64,000 nucleotides of DNA from Semisulcospira habei (GCA_036245525.1 BTPG01000008.1:24943199-25007198); one strand, 5' to 3'. Positions 21,811 through 32,742 are shown, counted from the stretch's first letter. Notes: a model not told the origin generated them from the sequence alone. Numbers and translations are program-made.

Positions 21811-21845
21811 GGTCCCCCCCCCCCCCCCCACCCACCCACCCACCC
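21811..21845. repeat. Poly-C and (CCCA)n tract
   Basis: A run of about 17 C followed by CCCA repeats, inside the DNA transposon. Confidence 0.95.
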
Positions 21846-22494
21846 TGTACATCTGTTGTCCGTTTAAGGAAAGTTGAGCGCGGGCGAAGAGAAGACGACA
21901 ATCGAAAAAATATCCGGCACTACAGGGTAAACGTGGGCAACCTAGATGTACAACACGATTGTAAATTAAAATAGGTTTAACATTAAAAAAAATGTTCTAG
22001 ATAAAAGATGCTTTAGAACATTTTCAAAACTGCGGCACGACACGCTTATAAAAAACATAAAATTGTTGTTTAACCCTTCTACCGCTCTACGGCATCGATT
22101 TATAAATAGATTAGAGAGGGGGTTCCCTAACGCTTCATTTCGCAAAGAAACATCCTTATAAATAAATTTTAAAAAGTATGGCAAAAGTTGAGGACACTGA
22201 ATTGTTCTCTTAATATAATGTCTAGGTGCCAGTGGAAAAGATAATCAGACATGGACCGCAAACGTTTTTCCAGTGGGAATTCATGATGATTATTTTTAAG
22301 AAACAAAAGAAATACGTATGAAAGCGGAATAAGATAGCCAGCCATTCTAAAGACCAGTACCATGAGCAGAAAAAACAAAATAAACAAGAGCAAAACGATT
22401 TTTAAAAATGTATAAAGAAATAAGTAAAAAAAAAATAAACAGAAAATAAATAAATAATAAATAAACAGATAACACCCTGGGAGAAGGGGTGGGG

Positions 22495-22583
22495 GTTGAA
22501 CCCGCGTCAGTAACGGCATCAGTCAAATCCTGCGTGTGATTTAAGTCTGCGCGCAATACCTGCTGAGCTAAGTGGAAATAGGA
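22495..22583 (-). ncRNA. tRNA-like pol III head (SINE-3 or tRNA pseudogene)
   Basis: On the minus strand TTAGCTCAGCAGGTATTGCG matches an A box and GGGTTCAACCCCC a B box, with about 55 bases between. A T-rich tail follows toward 22380. It is most likely the head of a tRNA-derived SINE; the acceptor stem does not look intact. Confidence 0.6.
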
Positions 22584-22621
22584 ATAAACTGAGCTTATTA
22601 TCATCATCATCATCATCATCA

Positions 22622-24021
22622 TCAGTCCCTTGCCCGAACTGGGCGTTGGGGGGACTGAAAGGCAGCAGCAACAGACAGTGCTCTCCACTGAGTTCTATTT
22701 TGGGCGGTGGCAAGCAAGTCTGACATCTCGAGTTCGGTCCATTCTTTTATGTTTGCGACCCAACTCTTTCTCTGACGACCTCGCCGACGACTTCCTTCGA
22801 GAGTGCCTTGGAGGATAGTCTTGGACAAGGTGTTGTGTCGGGTCACGTGGCCAAACCAAGCAAGCTTGCGCCGTTTCACGGTTGCCAGAAGGGGTTCATG
22901 TGGGCCCACCAGGGAAGTGACGATGCTCCGTACATATTCGTTGGTCTTGTGCTCGCGGTATGAGATGCGGAGCAACTTCCTCAGGCACTTGTTCTCAAAG
23001 GCCTGGATTTTCTTTTCTGAGTCTGCAAGCAGTGTCCAAGTCTCACAGCCGTAGAGTAGAATAGACACTATGAGGGACTTGTAAAGCCTGTACTTGATGG
23101 TGAAGCTGATGGAGTTACTTCGCCATATCCTGTCCAGCCTGGCCATTGCGGATGTTGCTGTACCTATCCTGATACGGATCTCTGCTATGCAACTACCGTC
23201 TTTGGACAGGGTGGCTCCCAAGTACTTGAAGCTATTGACCTCTTCTAGCTTTTGGCCATTCATGTGAATGTTGCTGCTGCTGTCGCTTGTGGTGTTGATC
23301 ATCACTTTGCTTTTATCCGTACTGATCTCCATGCCATAAGACCCTGCGCTACTTGAAAGTTTGTCTGTCAGGTTTTGGAGCTCACTATTGCTGCCTGCCA
23401 TGAGGTCAATGTCGTCTGCGAATCGAAGATTGCACAGGGATCTGCCACCAATAGAGATTGAAGTATGGTGGTCGTGGAGGGTTTCCTGCATGATCTTCTC
23501 CAGGAATATGTTGAAAAGGACAGGAGAGAGCAGGCATCCTTGACGGACACCGATCGTCGTCCTGAAGAACTCGCCTGACTGATTGTTAAGTAGAACCGCG
23601 CTGCAGGCGTTCTTGTAAAGCGCTTCTATCATTTGGATCAGTCCCTCCTCTATGTTGAACGATCTCATGACTTGCCAGAGTCCGTCGTGCCAGACGCGAT
23701 CAAATGCTTTCCTGAAATCAATGAAGTTGTGGTAGAGTTCGCGCTGATGCTGCAGATGTTTCTCGATCAGGACGCGGCAGTTGAAAATCTGCTCTACAGT
23801 GCTTCTTCCAACTCTGAAGCCAGCCTGTTCTTCTGCCAGCAGTTCCTCGGCGAAAGTTTTGAGGCGGTTGAGAATGATTCTAAGCATTACTTTGCTAGGG
23901 TGACTTATCAGACTGATAGTTCTGTAGTTCTGGCACTGTTTCAGGTTTCCTTTCTTGGGGAGCGGGATCACTAGAGACTGTGTCCATTCTACTGGCCATT
24001 TCTTTTGCTCCCAGATCTTTC
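22622..24021 (-). CDS. LINE-4 reverse transcriptase
   Basis: An intact frame from the inversion junction to a TGA in the (GAT)n tail. Motifs in order: KIWEQKKWPVEWTQ, CQNYRTISLISHPSKVML, EEQAGFRVGRSTVEQIF, NFIDFRKAFDRVWHDGL (motif A), GVRQGCLLSPVLFNIFLE (motif B), LRFADDIDLMAG (catalytic ADD), FKYLGATLSKDG, LLYGCETWTL, and a C-terminal RRGRQRKSW basic segment. The absence of damage suggests a recent insertion. The frame can be extended to 24052, but those codons come from the inverted part. The N-terminal half of the protein is on the other strand, so no complete protein is made. Confidence 0.93.
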
Positions 24022-25042
24022 CATCCACACAAGAAGTCAAGAACAGTGACATGGCAATCGCCAGGAGGCCTGGTCCATAACCAGATTGACTTCATCTTGC
24101 TGCCTCGACGATTCAAATCCAGCGTTAACAAAGCACAAACGAGGTCCTTTCCTGGCGCTGATATTGGCAGCGACCACAACCTCGTCCTTACTAGCCTCAA
24201 GTTGAAGCTGGCATTGAAACGAGATAGCAAGAACCCTCGCATCAGATTCGACCTCCAGAAGCTAAAAGACCCGGAAGTAGAAGAGCTCTTCCAAGCCCAG
24301 GTGGGAGGCAGATTTGCAGCCTTGGCTACTTTGGACTGCGACGTAGACACCCTTGCTGGAAATATAAAAGAGGTGTTACTTTCTACAGCAGAAGAAGTGC
24401 TGGGGAAGCAGAGGAAGCGCAAACAGCCCTGGGTCACCGATGACATCCTCGATCTCTGTGATGAGAGGAGAGCCTGGAAGAAAAAGAGAGGCCAAGACCT
24501 CACATCAGCAAACAAGTACAGACTTGTCAACAAGAAGATCAGGAAGAGGATGAAAGAAGCCAAAGAAGATTGGATTGAAGACCAGTGTTGTAGCGTGGAA
24601 GAGGGCATGGCAAATGGCAACAGCAAGAAGGCTTATGAAACGCTAAGGACCCTCACCAAGACTCAACAGCGAACAGCCACAGTCATCGAAGACAGCAGCG
24701 GCCAACTCCTTACGGAAAACACTGCTGTACTAAACAGATGGACTGAGTACTGCCGAGACTTGTATAACTACAAGGCTGAGCCAGACACCAGCATCCTCCA
24801 AAACAACCAGGCTGGGGCCAGGAAGGCTGAAGACCTGCCAGTGTTAGCTGAAGAGGTGGAAGCAGCCGTACGCGGCCTGAAGGGAGGAAAGTCTCCAGGT
24901 GTAGACAACGTACCTGCTGAACTGTTGAAACATGGAGGAGAAGTAACAACGAAGGTCCTCACTACACTCTGTCAAAAGATCTGGGAGCAAAAGAAATGGC
25001 CAGTAGAATGGACACAGTCTCTAGTGATCCCGCTCCCCAAGA
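24022..25042 (+). CDS. LINE-4 endonuclease C-terminus and RT N-terminus (inverted 5' segment)
   Basis: Plus-strand frame with TWQSPGGLVHNQIDFILLPR and ADIGSDHNLVL (last catalytic parts of an APE-type endonuclease), then a charged connector, VLNRWTEYCRDLYN, the GKSPGVDNVPAELLKHGG box that starts RT, and KIWEQKKWPVEW...IPLPK at the end, where it meets the target-site duplication. The annotated ATG at 23980 lies in the opposite-strand sequence; the element part begins near 24022. It is a fragment: the front of the endonuclease is lost by 5' truncation. Confidence 0.92.
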
Positions 25043-25053
25043 GAGCTTATTAT

Positions 25054-25437
25054 AATTATATGCAAATCACGATGCTTTTAGTGTCTATCGGCTAACATCA
25101 CTTTGGACTGGTGCAATGATTTAGTGTCTGAGGATGGATTCCCTTATTTATAACTGTGTACTCCGTATGTATTTTCCCCAAATCACTTGTTCTGTTGGAG
25201 TCACGGAGATCGCCTCAGTTTCGCCGACATTAAATTCATGGTGACCTCCGATCTCTCCAACAATGCAGCGGTTGTAATTATATAGTTATTTAATTAATTG
25301 ACGTCTTTATCTTGTAAAAATCGTCCACGTTCACGATCGCTACTCTTTACCTAGGCCATCTGCTGCACAAAATGGTGGCTGTAGCAGACGAACCCAGTTG
25401 CGTATCATGTGATCGCTTCGTCTTGCATTCAATCAAT
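25054..25437. other. Right arm of the DNA transposon
   Basis: Non-coding. The last 75 bases mirror 21612-21690. GTTGGAGTCACGGAGATC (25195) and its near-complement GGTGACCTCCGATCTCTCCAAC (25240) form a further short inverted pair. Confidence 0.6.
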
Positions 25438-25536
25438 AGTTTGGCGCCTATGGGCGCCAAGCTATTCTAGCATCATCCTTGAACTATCATGTTCGATCCA
25501 TGTCTTGCTGTGGTGTGTCCGGGCTGAATGAGTTAA
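25438..25536. repeat. Pal-A element, right half
   Basis: TAGTTTGGCGCCTATGGGCG to GGGCTGAATGAGTTAA; partner of 21498-21611. Confidence 0.88.
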
Positions 25537-26101
25537 GAAACATCACGTGGCATGTCAGTAATGTTAAAGAGTGCCAGGGGGTAGAGGGAGGGAATCAGAT
25601 ATTTTAATTGTTTTCGTGTTGGAACTTGAAAATAATACCGCCAATTCAACAAATATAAACTTTCTGATGTTCACGACACATGATGATAAATTCGTTTTCG
25701 GTGATATATATCCACTTGGAGCTTGGTACAAATCATAGACGGTAGTTTGATAGTCACGCGGCTTGATTAGCCTGTTGTCTGGAGACGTTTGGAGCTAATC
25801 ACTACTCCTTTGAGCCGTCACAGTTCTGCCCTAGGAAGGCATAAAACAGAACAATTCTGTGAACAGCGACATTTTCATTGTATTATAATGAACATCACGT
25901 TTTTTACAAAAATCGACGTACTTTCTTTTGCCTTCACGTCAGTGGGCAAGGATGAGTTGATCCATGTTCCGCAGTTGGCTCTGGAAGTGAAACGGATACT
26001 TTTTATCCTGTTTACAGAACTGAACAGTCGTGAGCTGAATAGCGCAAACGCTTCACACGGCTATTCAGTTGTTGCCCCTGTATTCCAGATCTACCATGTG
26101 T
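25537..26101. other. Unassigned DNA
   Basis: ORF 25789-26166 has no domain and overlaps Pal-A; I do not call it. Confidence 0.5.
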
Positions 26102-26298
26102 TTAACCCATTTAGCCCCAGCGCCCTACAGCAGGAGATGTATAGTCCAAGGTTAGTGCCAAATTAGCTTGGCGCCTTCAGGCGCCAAGCTAATCTGGCAC
26201 TAACTTTGAATTATCATGGTCAGTCCGTCTCATGTAAGTGGTACATAGATAACACCTCCAAAATTTGGGAAATGCGGCCGCGGGGTGAAATGGGTTAA
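26102..26298. repeat. Pal-A element, complete with TTAA ends
   Basis: TTAACCCATTTAGCCCC at the left and GGGGTGAAATGGGTTAA at the right. Hairpin core 26152-26203 has 25-bp arms with one mismatch. Its right TTAA (26295-26298) is also the left TTAA of the next Pal-B. Confidence 0.92.
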
Positions 26299-26524
26299 AC
26301 TCATTGCTGCCAGTGATCGCAAGACATGTCGCAGAAATCTTTGTCAGTTCAACGCCCAAGATCCCTCGTCGCCCAAAGAACACGGTTACAAAAATAAGGA
26401 CGGCACGAGGCATTGATCCTCATGAGCCCCCCTCCCTCCCCCCACCCAATTGCGGGGACTCATAGTGAGGGTCTATGCCTCTCGCATTTTGGTAGTGCTT
26501 GTGTGCCGGCAGTGAAGGGGTTGA
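26295..26524. repeat. Pal-B element abutting Pal-A
   Basis: TTAAACTCATTGCTGCCAGTG at the left, GGCAGTGAAGGGGTTGA at the right. The hairpin pairs GAGGCATTGATCCTCATGAG with the right arm at 26455-26505, but the centre is C-rich and one-sided. Confidence 0.8.
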
Positions 26525-26730
26525 CTCCAGGCAGCAGCGTCAATTTTCTTTTCAGGATTGTTTCTTCTCCTTCAATACATGTATCTCCATTGTGCATGCT
26601 GCCAGCGACACTGTAAACAGCACTGGTGATTGCATGCACTTAATTCCGGCGGACGTGCGCTCAGTTTGTGTAACCATGGCGAATTCGAAGTTAGATAACC
26701 CCATCCATCCAAGGAACATCACCAGTGCCA

Positions 26731-26796
26731 GCAAGAGGTAAAGAACCTCATGAGCCCCCGCATTTGCGGGGGCTCATGAGGTTCTTTGCCTCTTGC
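26731..26796. repeat. Pal-B hairpin
   Basis: 32-bp arms with one mismatch and a TT centre; GCAAGAGG...CCTCTTGC. Confidence 0.93.
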
Positions 26797-26799
26797 CCT

Positions 26800-27895
26800 T
26801 GGGCAGTGTTGTTTTTCTACGTCAAAATATGTATTCACTTATATTCAGACAGCCTTGACAGCATCAGACAGTCCGCTCATTAACAGTCAGTGTGGCAGTG
26901 ACATTGCGTAAAGTTGTGTAAGTCAGACTCCGTGATAACCCCATTTATTGTTTACGACATTCTGCCGTCTTGGGTCATGTGATGATACTCACAGCATCCC
27001 AGTTGCGTTTCAGTTGATGACACTTCATTCATTGAGCAGCGTCACATGACATGTACGTAGCATGCGTAATAAATTAACCCGTTCAGCCATGATGCGTAAC
27101 TCGCTGTTAGCATAATGTGTTCTGAACATGAAAACAGTGCAATGGTAGTGCCGGATTGGATAGCCGCTGTGGACGGAAGGAGCGCGCCATTGGCGCTTGA
27201 TTTGTCAACAGCGTCATGTGACATAAATGCGCATAAATAAATTACCCCCATTCTCACCTAGCACACAACTACAGCATATGTTTACTGCCCCTACCCGGAA
27301 TGGCTGTGTCGCTCGATTCGATGCTGCTACGAATTGAGGGAGACATCCAGTGTGATACTGTACGTGATAGTTCGAGGGTAGTGCCATCATAATGTTTCTG
27401 CGGTTCCTCATTTATTAGCTCTTCTAGCAGTATCACGTGACATGTAATACGCAATAATATTCTCACTCATTCAACCCTGACACAACAGCATGATGCGCAC
27501 TGACCTAGAAGGCGCCAAACTAATCTTTGTGGGCGACACATCACAGTCATGTTGGTGCTCAGTCTTTATAGTACATAGAGATGGGGAAACTTGGGCCCGG
27601 GCCTGACAAAAGGTTAACGCGCATGTATGCTATCATCGTAAATACGATATCGTATCGCTAAAGCTGCTACTACTGAAAAAAATAGATCAGAGTGGTGTGA
27701 TGCACAGACAACGGTTGTCACAAAGAATCATTTCGACCTTTATCTCGATTTGCTAGTTCTCACGTACCGTACCTATAAGATGTATACAGGCCAGCCTCAG
27801 TATATCGCGGTACCTGTGAGCCATAAAGTCAGACCTCATTATTCGCGATCGTGCTGAATTTTTACTTTCTTGTGCAGAAAAAAAAAACCCACTCT
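26800..27895. other. Unassigned DNA with decayed TTAA-type repeats
   Basis: Fragments such as TTAACCCGTTCAGCCATGATG (27066), GATAGTTCGAGGGTAGTGCC (27365) and AAGGCGCCAAACTAATC (27509) look like eroded Pal-A pieces; several GTCACATGACATGTA words recur at 27041, 27217 and 27434. No gene. Confidence 0.5.
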
Positions 27896-27899
27896 GGAA

Positions 27900-27995
27900 A
27901 GCAAAAGGTCCTCGGGCCGACGTCAGCCTTAGCTGGCCCGTGCACGACAGTGCGCGGGGCAGCTAAGGCTGACGTCGGCCCGAGGACCTTTTGCT
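27900..27995. repeat. Pal-D hairpin, 35-bp perfect arms
   Basis: AGCAAAAGGTCCTCGGGCCG starts the left arm and its exact complement ends the right. Thirty-five perfect pairs, ten more with two mismatches, loop of about six. Confidence 0.95.
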
Positions 27996-27999
27996 CACC

Positions 28000-28563
28000 A
28001 GGCAAACCCCCGTGAGAGCCAGAGACCTATGCGCGTTATACCAGATACCGTTGTATACTGGAGCGCGTAATACCGACGCTGACCGGTATTCCACTGATGA
28101 ACGTGCGAGGCCGAACCGAGATAAGCAGAATTTAAACCTCGTTCCTGTGCCAACCTCTGCATATGGTACGACAAATAAACATATGATGTAATGTGCGTAA
28201 CACCTTATGCAACACATATGACTTATGTGGAACTACCAATTTGTTTTTGCAGTATTTTGGCCTACATTTCATCAGTAGTTTCAGAGTGGTTGTTAGAATA
28301 ACAGCAGCTGTGCTTTGTGAGTCTGGTGTTTAGACTGGGAGAGAGGTCAGATTTCTAATAGTATTTGTTTGTCTATGACATGCAACAACAGCAAAACCCA
28401 CGACAACAGCAAACACATGTATAATTAGCTTGTTCGCTGGCATTTTACGCTTTGCTTGGCACTCTGTTTGTTCACTCTGTTTGTCTTTAACAAGATCTAA
28501 TAATTGTGCAGTACTGATTTTAGACCCCACGATCATAGACAGGAACGTTCAAAATCAGCACAC
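28000..28563. other. Unassigned DNA
   Basis: No gene. A weak Pal-C-like relic (CTGATTTTAGACC ... TTCAAAATCAG) lies at 28513-28556. Confidence 0.5.
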
Positions 28564-28776
28564 TTAACTGACACGTTCTACTCCAGGACCAAAATCCCCA
28601 AATTTTGAAGTTGCCCTCTGAAGGACTGTATTACAATTCTAGAGACAGATCGAGCATGATAGTTCAAGGGTGGTGCAGGATTAGCTTGGCGCCTATGGGC
28701 GCTGTTCTGGCACCACCCTTGAACTATCATACTCGATCCTTGTCTTGCTGTGGTGTGTCGGGGCTGAATGAGTGAA
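28564..28776. repeat. Pal-A element, subfamily A3
   Basis: Left TTAACTGACACGTTCTACTCC, right GGGGCTGAATGAGTGAA. Core 28651-28733 has arms from GAGCATGATAGTTCAAGGG, with a deletion on one side of the centre. Termini differ from the A1 type while the core is shared. Confidence 0.88.
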
Positions 28777-28919
28777 TCAGTTTAAGAGAGAGGAGTGGCA
28801 AAATAGCACGTTGTACGCACTGGGTAGCGCGCTTCCAGACATTCCAGTCTGTTTCTTTTCTTTCATTTTGTCATTCTTTTTTTAACGGTGCATCATAAAA
28901 CCCTGTTTCTAACACAGTG

Positions 28920-28980
28920 TTGGTCTTTGATTCTGGACCTTACGGCGTAGAGCGGTAAGGGCCGCAATCGCAGACCAGCA
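28920..28980. repeat. Pal-C hairpin, diverged
   Basis: TTGGTCTTTGATTCTGGACC pairs with GGGCCGCAATCGCAGACCA; ends CAGCACA. Confidence 0.8.
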
Positions 28981-28987
28981 CAGACAT

Positions 28988-29314
<327 letters not shown>

Positions 29315-29324
29315 GCTAGAATAA

Positions 29325-29409
29325 GAGTTAAGCTTTTATTTTCACAAATTTTCGCCCGATGAAGCCCTCGCTGAGAGGGCGAAAATTTGTGAAAATAAAA
29401 GCGTAACTC
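29325..29409. repeat. Single hairpin, 33-bp arms
   Basis: GAGTTAAGCTTTTATTTTCA begins the left arm; complement at 29377-29409 with one mismatch; 19-base loop. No second copy in the window. Confidence 0.92.
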
Positions 29410-29531
29410 CTATACTACGTGGTGTATAGCGCAATGAGCTTTTGCCACAAGAAGATTTTGCGCTATACAAGAACCATTCATTATTATTTTTATTATTATT
29501 TTATGGATTCTTTCTTAATATTCAAAGTATT

Positions 29532-29691
29532 GAACTGTCCCTTGGATCTATATTTGGATTGTGTGATGCCAGCATTCTTGGACAGGTTGTATTTCGAGAC
29601 AATTTTACTTGCATTTGCACAGACGAAGAAAATAGAAACCAACAAGTACCGTTGGTTGTACCTGTCGGAAACATGGTATATCCTTACAAGG
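29532..29691 (+). CDS. Possible exon, unrecognised
   Basis: A frame with reasonable codon use lies between a CAAAG acceptor-like site and AAG|GTGAAC. It reads ELSLGSIFGLCDASILGQVV, then FRDNFTCICTDEEN and VPLVVPVGNMVYPYK. I do not recognise it; chance or a captured exon are both possible. Confidence 0.25.
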
Positions 29692-29876
29692 TGAACTGAA
29701 GATGTTAACTCAAGAGTGGAATAATGAACGACAATTATTCCAAGACATGCTTTACCTTACAGCACCGCATAACGGTTTGACGTTAGATAGGTAGCCAGGT
29801 TGTGACAAGAAAGCTAATCAGTCTTAGCGCGAGTGTTTCCCATTCAGTTCCAAACCCTCTGCTAAGCATTGCATGC

Positions 29877-29972
29877 ATTAGTGACCATTTCAGCTCAAGG
29901 ATAGTGTCTGATTAGCTTGGCGCCTTAGGCGCCAAGCTAATCAGGCACTACCCTTGAGCGAGCAAGTTTAAT
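29877..29972. repeat. Pal-A hairpin
   Basis: Core 29893-29958: GCTCAAGGATAGTGTCTGAT against its complement, one-base centre region TTAG; outer termini not clear. Confidence 0.88.
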
Positions 29973-30161
29973 TCTATTCCAGCGGTTTCTGATTCCAACA
30001 TGACAGACTAGTCCAGCGTTTGAATGTAGAAGTAAAGACTAAACTTACTGTTTTGCATGTATAATTGTATGGATGGTTCAGTTTGCTTGCATACATGTGT
30101 TGATTAATTCTGAGTGATAATCCTTGCCTGTTGTAACTGGTCTTACATAGAAATGTCGTTC

Positions 30162-30366
30162 TTAACCCATATCGTACTGAGGCTAAAAGCTTCAAATTTG
30201 TACACTGCCATATGCACGCTACATTATAGTACGTGCAGATAAGGATATAGACCAATGTCTTTAGTTCAAGGGTGGTGCCAAATATATAAGCTATTTTGGC
30301 ACTCCCTTTGAACTATTTAGTCAAACTTATTTCACACACTGGTATATTCCAAATGATAAGGGTTAA
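30162..30366. repeat. Pal-A element, subfamily A2, core eroded
   Basis: TTAACCCATATCGTACTGAGG at the left, GATAAGGGTTAA at the right. The core at 30254-30318 keeps AGTTCAAGGGTGGTGCCAAA and complement, but the GCTTGGCGCC centre is replaced by TATATAAG. Confidence 0.82.
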
Positions 30367-30387
30367 TATGATGGAAAAGTACCCAAC

Positions 30388-30422
30388 GTCACAGTAGTGG
30401 GCAAAACGTCACAGTAGTGGGC
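30388..30422. repeat. Short tandem duplication
   Basis: AACGTCACAGTAGTGGGC twice in a row with a two-base spacer. Confidence 0.9.
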
Positions 30423-30681
30423 TGCCGGCTTTACTAGCCTTCTTGAGCCAACGTTGCCATGTGAAAGGATGCAAAAATAAGAAACCTTCTTCTCTAGACA
30501 GAACGTTCTCTTTCGTCATTACATCGAAGTCTTTCGTTCAAGACTGTTATACAACAACGTCCAACTTCATTTAGACACTAGACAACTTTTGAATGGTCCG
30601 GTTTCGTTTCTGAGAGAACCTTTACCAGTGTTTGTGTGTTTTCGATTTCTGAGTTTTATTTCTTGTATGAATTTTCAAGAG

Positions 30682-30735
30682 CCAGGATCACTTACAAAAG
30701 ATGACTATGAAATCGGCATATCCACCATTAATCCG
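30682..30735 (+). CDS. Possible small exon, unrecognised
   Basis: After TTTTCAAG comes a frame reading PGSLTKDDYEIGISTIN, closed by a consensus donor GTAAGT at 30736. Too short to identify. The stretch 30367-30870 is otherwise unassigned. Confidence 0.2.
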
Positions 30736-30870
30736 TAAGTATTACTTTGTCTTTTCGCTTCCAGCGTTAACGACAGAGAATGGACAGTCCACGATAGCTC
30801 AGGAGTAGTGGACAGTCCCTGATAGTACCTGATTAGCCTGGCCGTCGGCACCCCTTGTCCAGGCGTCAGA

Positions 30871-31100
30871 GTAACCCCTTTCATCCTGATACACTATTGC
30901 CTGAATAAATTTGACTATGATAGTTCAAGGGTGGTGCCAGAATAGCTTGGCGCCTGAAGCGCCAAGCTATTCTCGCACCAGCCTTGAACTTAGATGGTTG
31001 ATCTGTCTCCTAATCTGTAGGCCCCTACTGCAGCCTTCATAGGACAGTAGGCAATTATTTTTTTTAATTTTTACATCTGCCACAGGATGAAATGGGCTAA
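30871..31100. repeat. Pal-A element, subfamily A2
   Basis: Left GTAACCCCTTTCATCCTG, right GATGAAATGGGCTAA. Core 30922-30990 with GGTGGTGCCAGAATAGCTTG, two mismatches. Confidence 0.88.
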
Positions 31101-31277
31101 TCTTTGGCGAAACGCACTTTTGTGAGACGATTATGAAATTTACCACGCTGTATCATTATCAAGTTAGTGTATGGTTATGAAACGGTTGTTTCATAACCAC
31201 GGTTCAGTCGCTTTTGCGTTGACACGGTGAGTTTCCTGTCTAGGCGAGCCGTTTGGCGAGCTAGAGTAGGTCTGTAC

Positions 31278-31345
31278 ATGTTTGTTCTGGTCTGTGATAT
31301 TGGACCTTGCGGCCGCGCCGTAAATCCAAAATCACAGACCAGCGC
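31278..31345. repeat. Pal-C hairpin
   Basis: CTGGTCTGTGATATTGGACC pairs with GGATTTACGGC-type right arm; small deletion in the right arm near the centre. Confidence 0.82.
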
Positions 31346-32083
31346 ACATATTATACACTATTATATAGCTTTAGACAATAGAAACGCGACAAGCACTGTG
31401 TGGCCGGAATACTAAGCAAACATTTGATTCTTTAAATTTACAAGATAGTCCATGGCAATTGAATTCTTTTCGAAATCATAATATTCCCAATGAAAGGAAT
31501 TTAATTCGACATAAATATGAAATAACGTTATATGTCTGGCCTGAGTTATTGCTCTTTGAGAAGGTTGAAATTTTACATCTTTTGCCAATGTTCTGTTTTT
31601 GGAATCTCTTTGTACACGTAGCCAAGAAGTGCCTCTTTCAAATCAGATAAGAATATTTTATGGATCCCGCGAGGGAAAACTGCAGATCTGTACAATACAA
31701 ACCTAATACAATATATACTTATCACATATAACATCACAAATTTCTATTTTAAAAAGAAATCACAACATATCATTGCTGTCGTTGTCTCCACTTGCAATCC
31801 AAATGAAATCAAATGCATCAGTACGGTTTGACATAGCAATTCTGGAAGAAAATCTGGAAGAAAAATGTTACAATTCTTGCTGTGACTCGGCGTGAAGTTG
31901 GAAGAGTAGATTATAGATGTCACGGAATAGTGGATTATAAACATCACATGACAGGAAAATACAATCGACATGTTTGTTTGAGAACAGCGTTGCCGGCCGT
32001 GAGAGCATCGACACATTTTCGTTAATTGAACCCTATCGAACCGTTCATGGTCCTTCCTGACCATCCAGTCAAGCATCTCAAAC
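31346..32083. other. Unassigned DNA
   Basis: No gene, hairpin or known repeat recognised. Confidence 0.5.
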
Positions 32084-32308
32084 TTTTCACCTGTTCAGTG
32101 CCGAGAAAATGTGAACACCGCCCCAGCTGCAAGAGGTATAGATCCTCATGAGCCCCCGCAATTGCGGGGGCTCATGAGGATCAACACCTCTTGCTGACAC
32201 CACTTTGAATCCATGTTCATAGGACAGCTAGGGCTTTTTGGTATTAAATCGACGGAGATAGCTGGCTCTGGACGAGTGAAACAAACATTGGCGCTGTACT
32301 GACAGTTC
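32084..32308. repeat. Pal-B element
   Basis: Left end TTTTCACCTGTTCAGTGCCG. Hairpin 32129-32194 has 33-bp arms with two mismatches and a GCAATTGC centre. The right flank ACAGCTAGGGCT matches the copy at 50110. Confidence 0.9.
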
Positions 32309-32425
32309 CAGTTGCAATGAAACTTGGCGCCATCGCTGTTCTGTGGTCATCAGAGCGCTGCCGCATGGAAATCTGTGAATTGTGACGGGCCAGGAGGTAT
32401 GGCCGGAGGATGCATCATTTTAAGA

Positions 32426-32636
32426 GTAACCCATTCACTGCCACCGTACGTACATTTCCTTTTCTTGAACTGTGCTCTTTCAAAGCCAAAACCGTCCAAG
32501 AAACATGGATACAAATTGGTCTCAGCAAGACTGAGGCATAGGTCCTCATGAGCCCCCGCAGTCGCGGGGGCTCATGAGGATCTATGTCTCTTGCAGTTGG
32601 CTCGTGTTCACTTTTTCTCCGCAGTGAAGGGGTTAC
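32426..32636. repeat. Pal-B element
   Basis: GTAACCCATTCACTGCCACC at the left and GCAGTGAAGGGGTTAC at the right form terminal inverted repeats. Hairpin 32530-32596 centred on GCAGTCGC. Confidence 0.92.
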
Positions 32637-32742
32637 AGGATATTACTCCGAAACTAAAGCTGATCCGGAACCTCAGTTTCATTCAACACAAAAGTCATTT
32701 CTTGAACAATGATTGTGACAAAAATGCCGCTTTTACCTATAT

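Larger units (their letters stand above)
22602..25042 (-). mobile_element. LINE-4: RTE-like LINE with inverted 5' part
   Basis: Flanked by an 11-bp duplication GAGCTTATTAT (22591-22601 and 25043-25053). The 3' part lies on the minus strand and ends in a (GAT)n tail at 22602-22622. The 5' part at about 24022-25042 is on the plus strand. Both contain the segment KIWEQKKWPVEWTQ...IPLPK, so about 70 bp are duplicated at the junction. This is the arrangement produced by twin priming. Confidence 0.93.
21612..25437. mobile_element. DNA transposon with long terminal inverted repeats, inserted in Pal-A
   Basis: The ends are TGATTGAATGCAAG and its exact complement CTTGCATTCAATCA. Similarity continues inward for about 75 bp (for example CGTCTGC... 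and CATTTTTGTGCAG). The flanks join to an expected Pal-A core with no duplication, or with a 2-bp AT duplication. No transposase is visible, so it is non-autonomous. It contains a SINE-like tRNA head and LINE-4. The family is unknown to me. Confidence 0.8.

Noticed and set aside
26731..26796. CRISPR-like repeats (recurrent Pal-B)
   Set aside because: Copies are scattered, irregularly spaced and bounded by TTAA, with no spacers or cas genes, in a eukaryotic context.
30455..30560. Second THAP exon from the CHVKGCKNKK segment
   Set aside because: The frame stops soon after, no second Cys/His pair follows, and no splice donor supports it.
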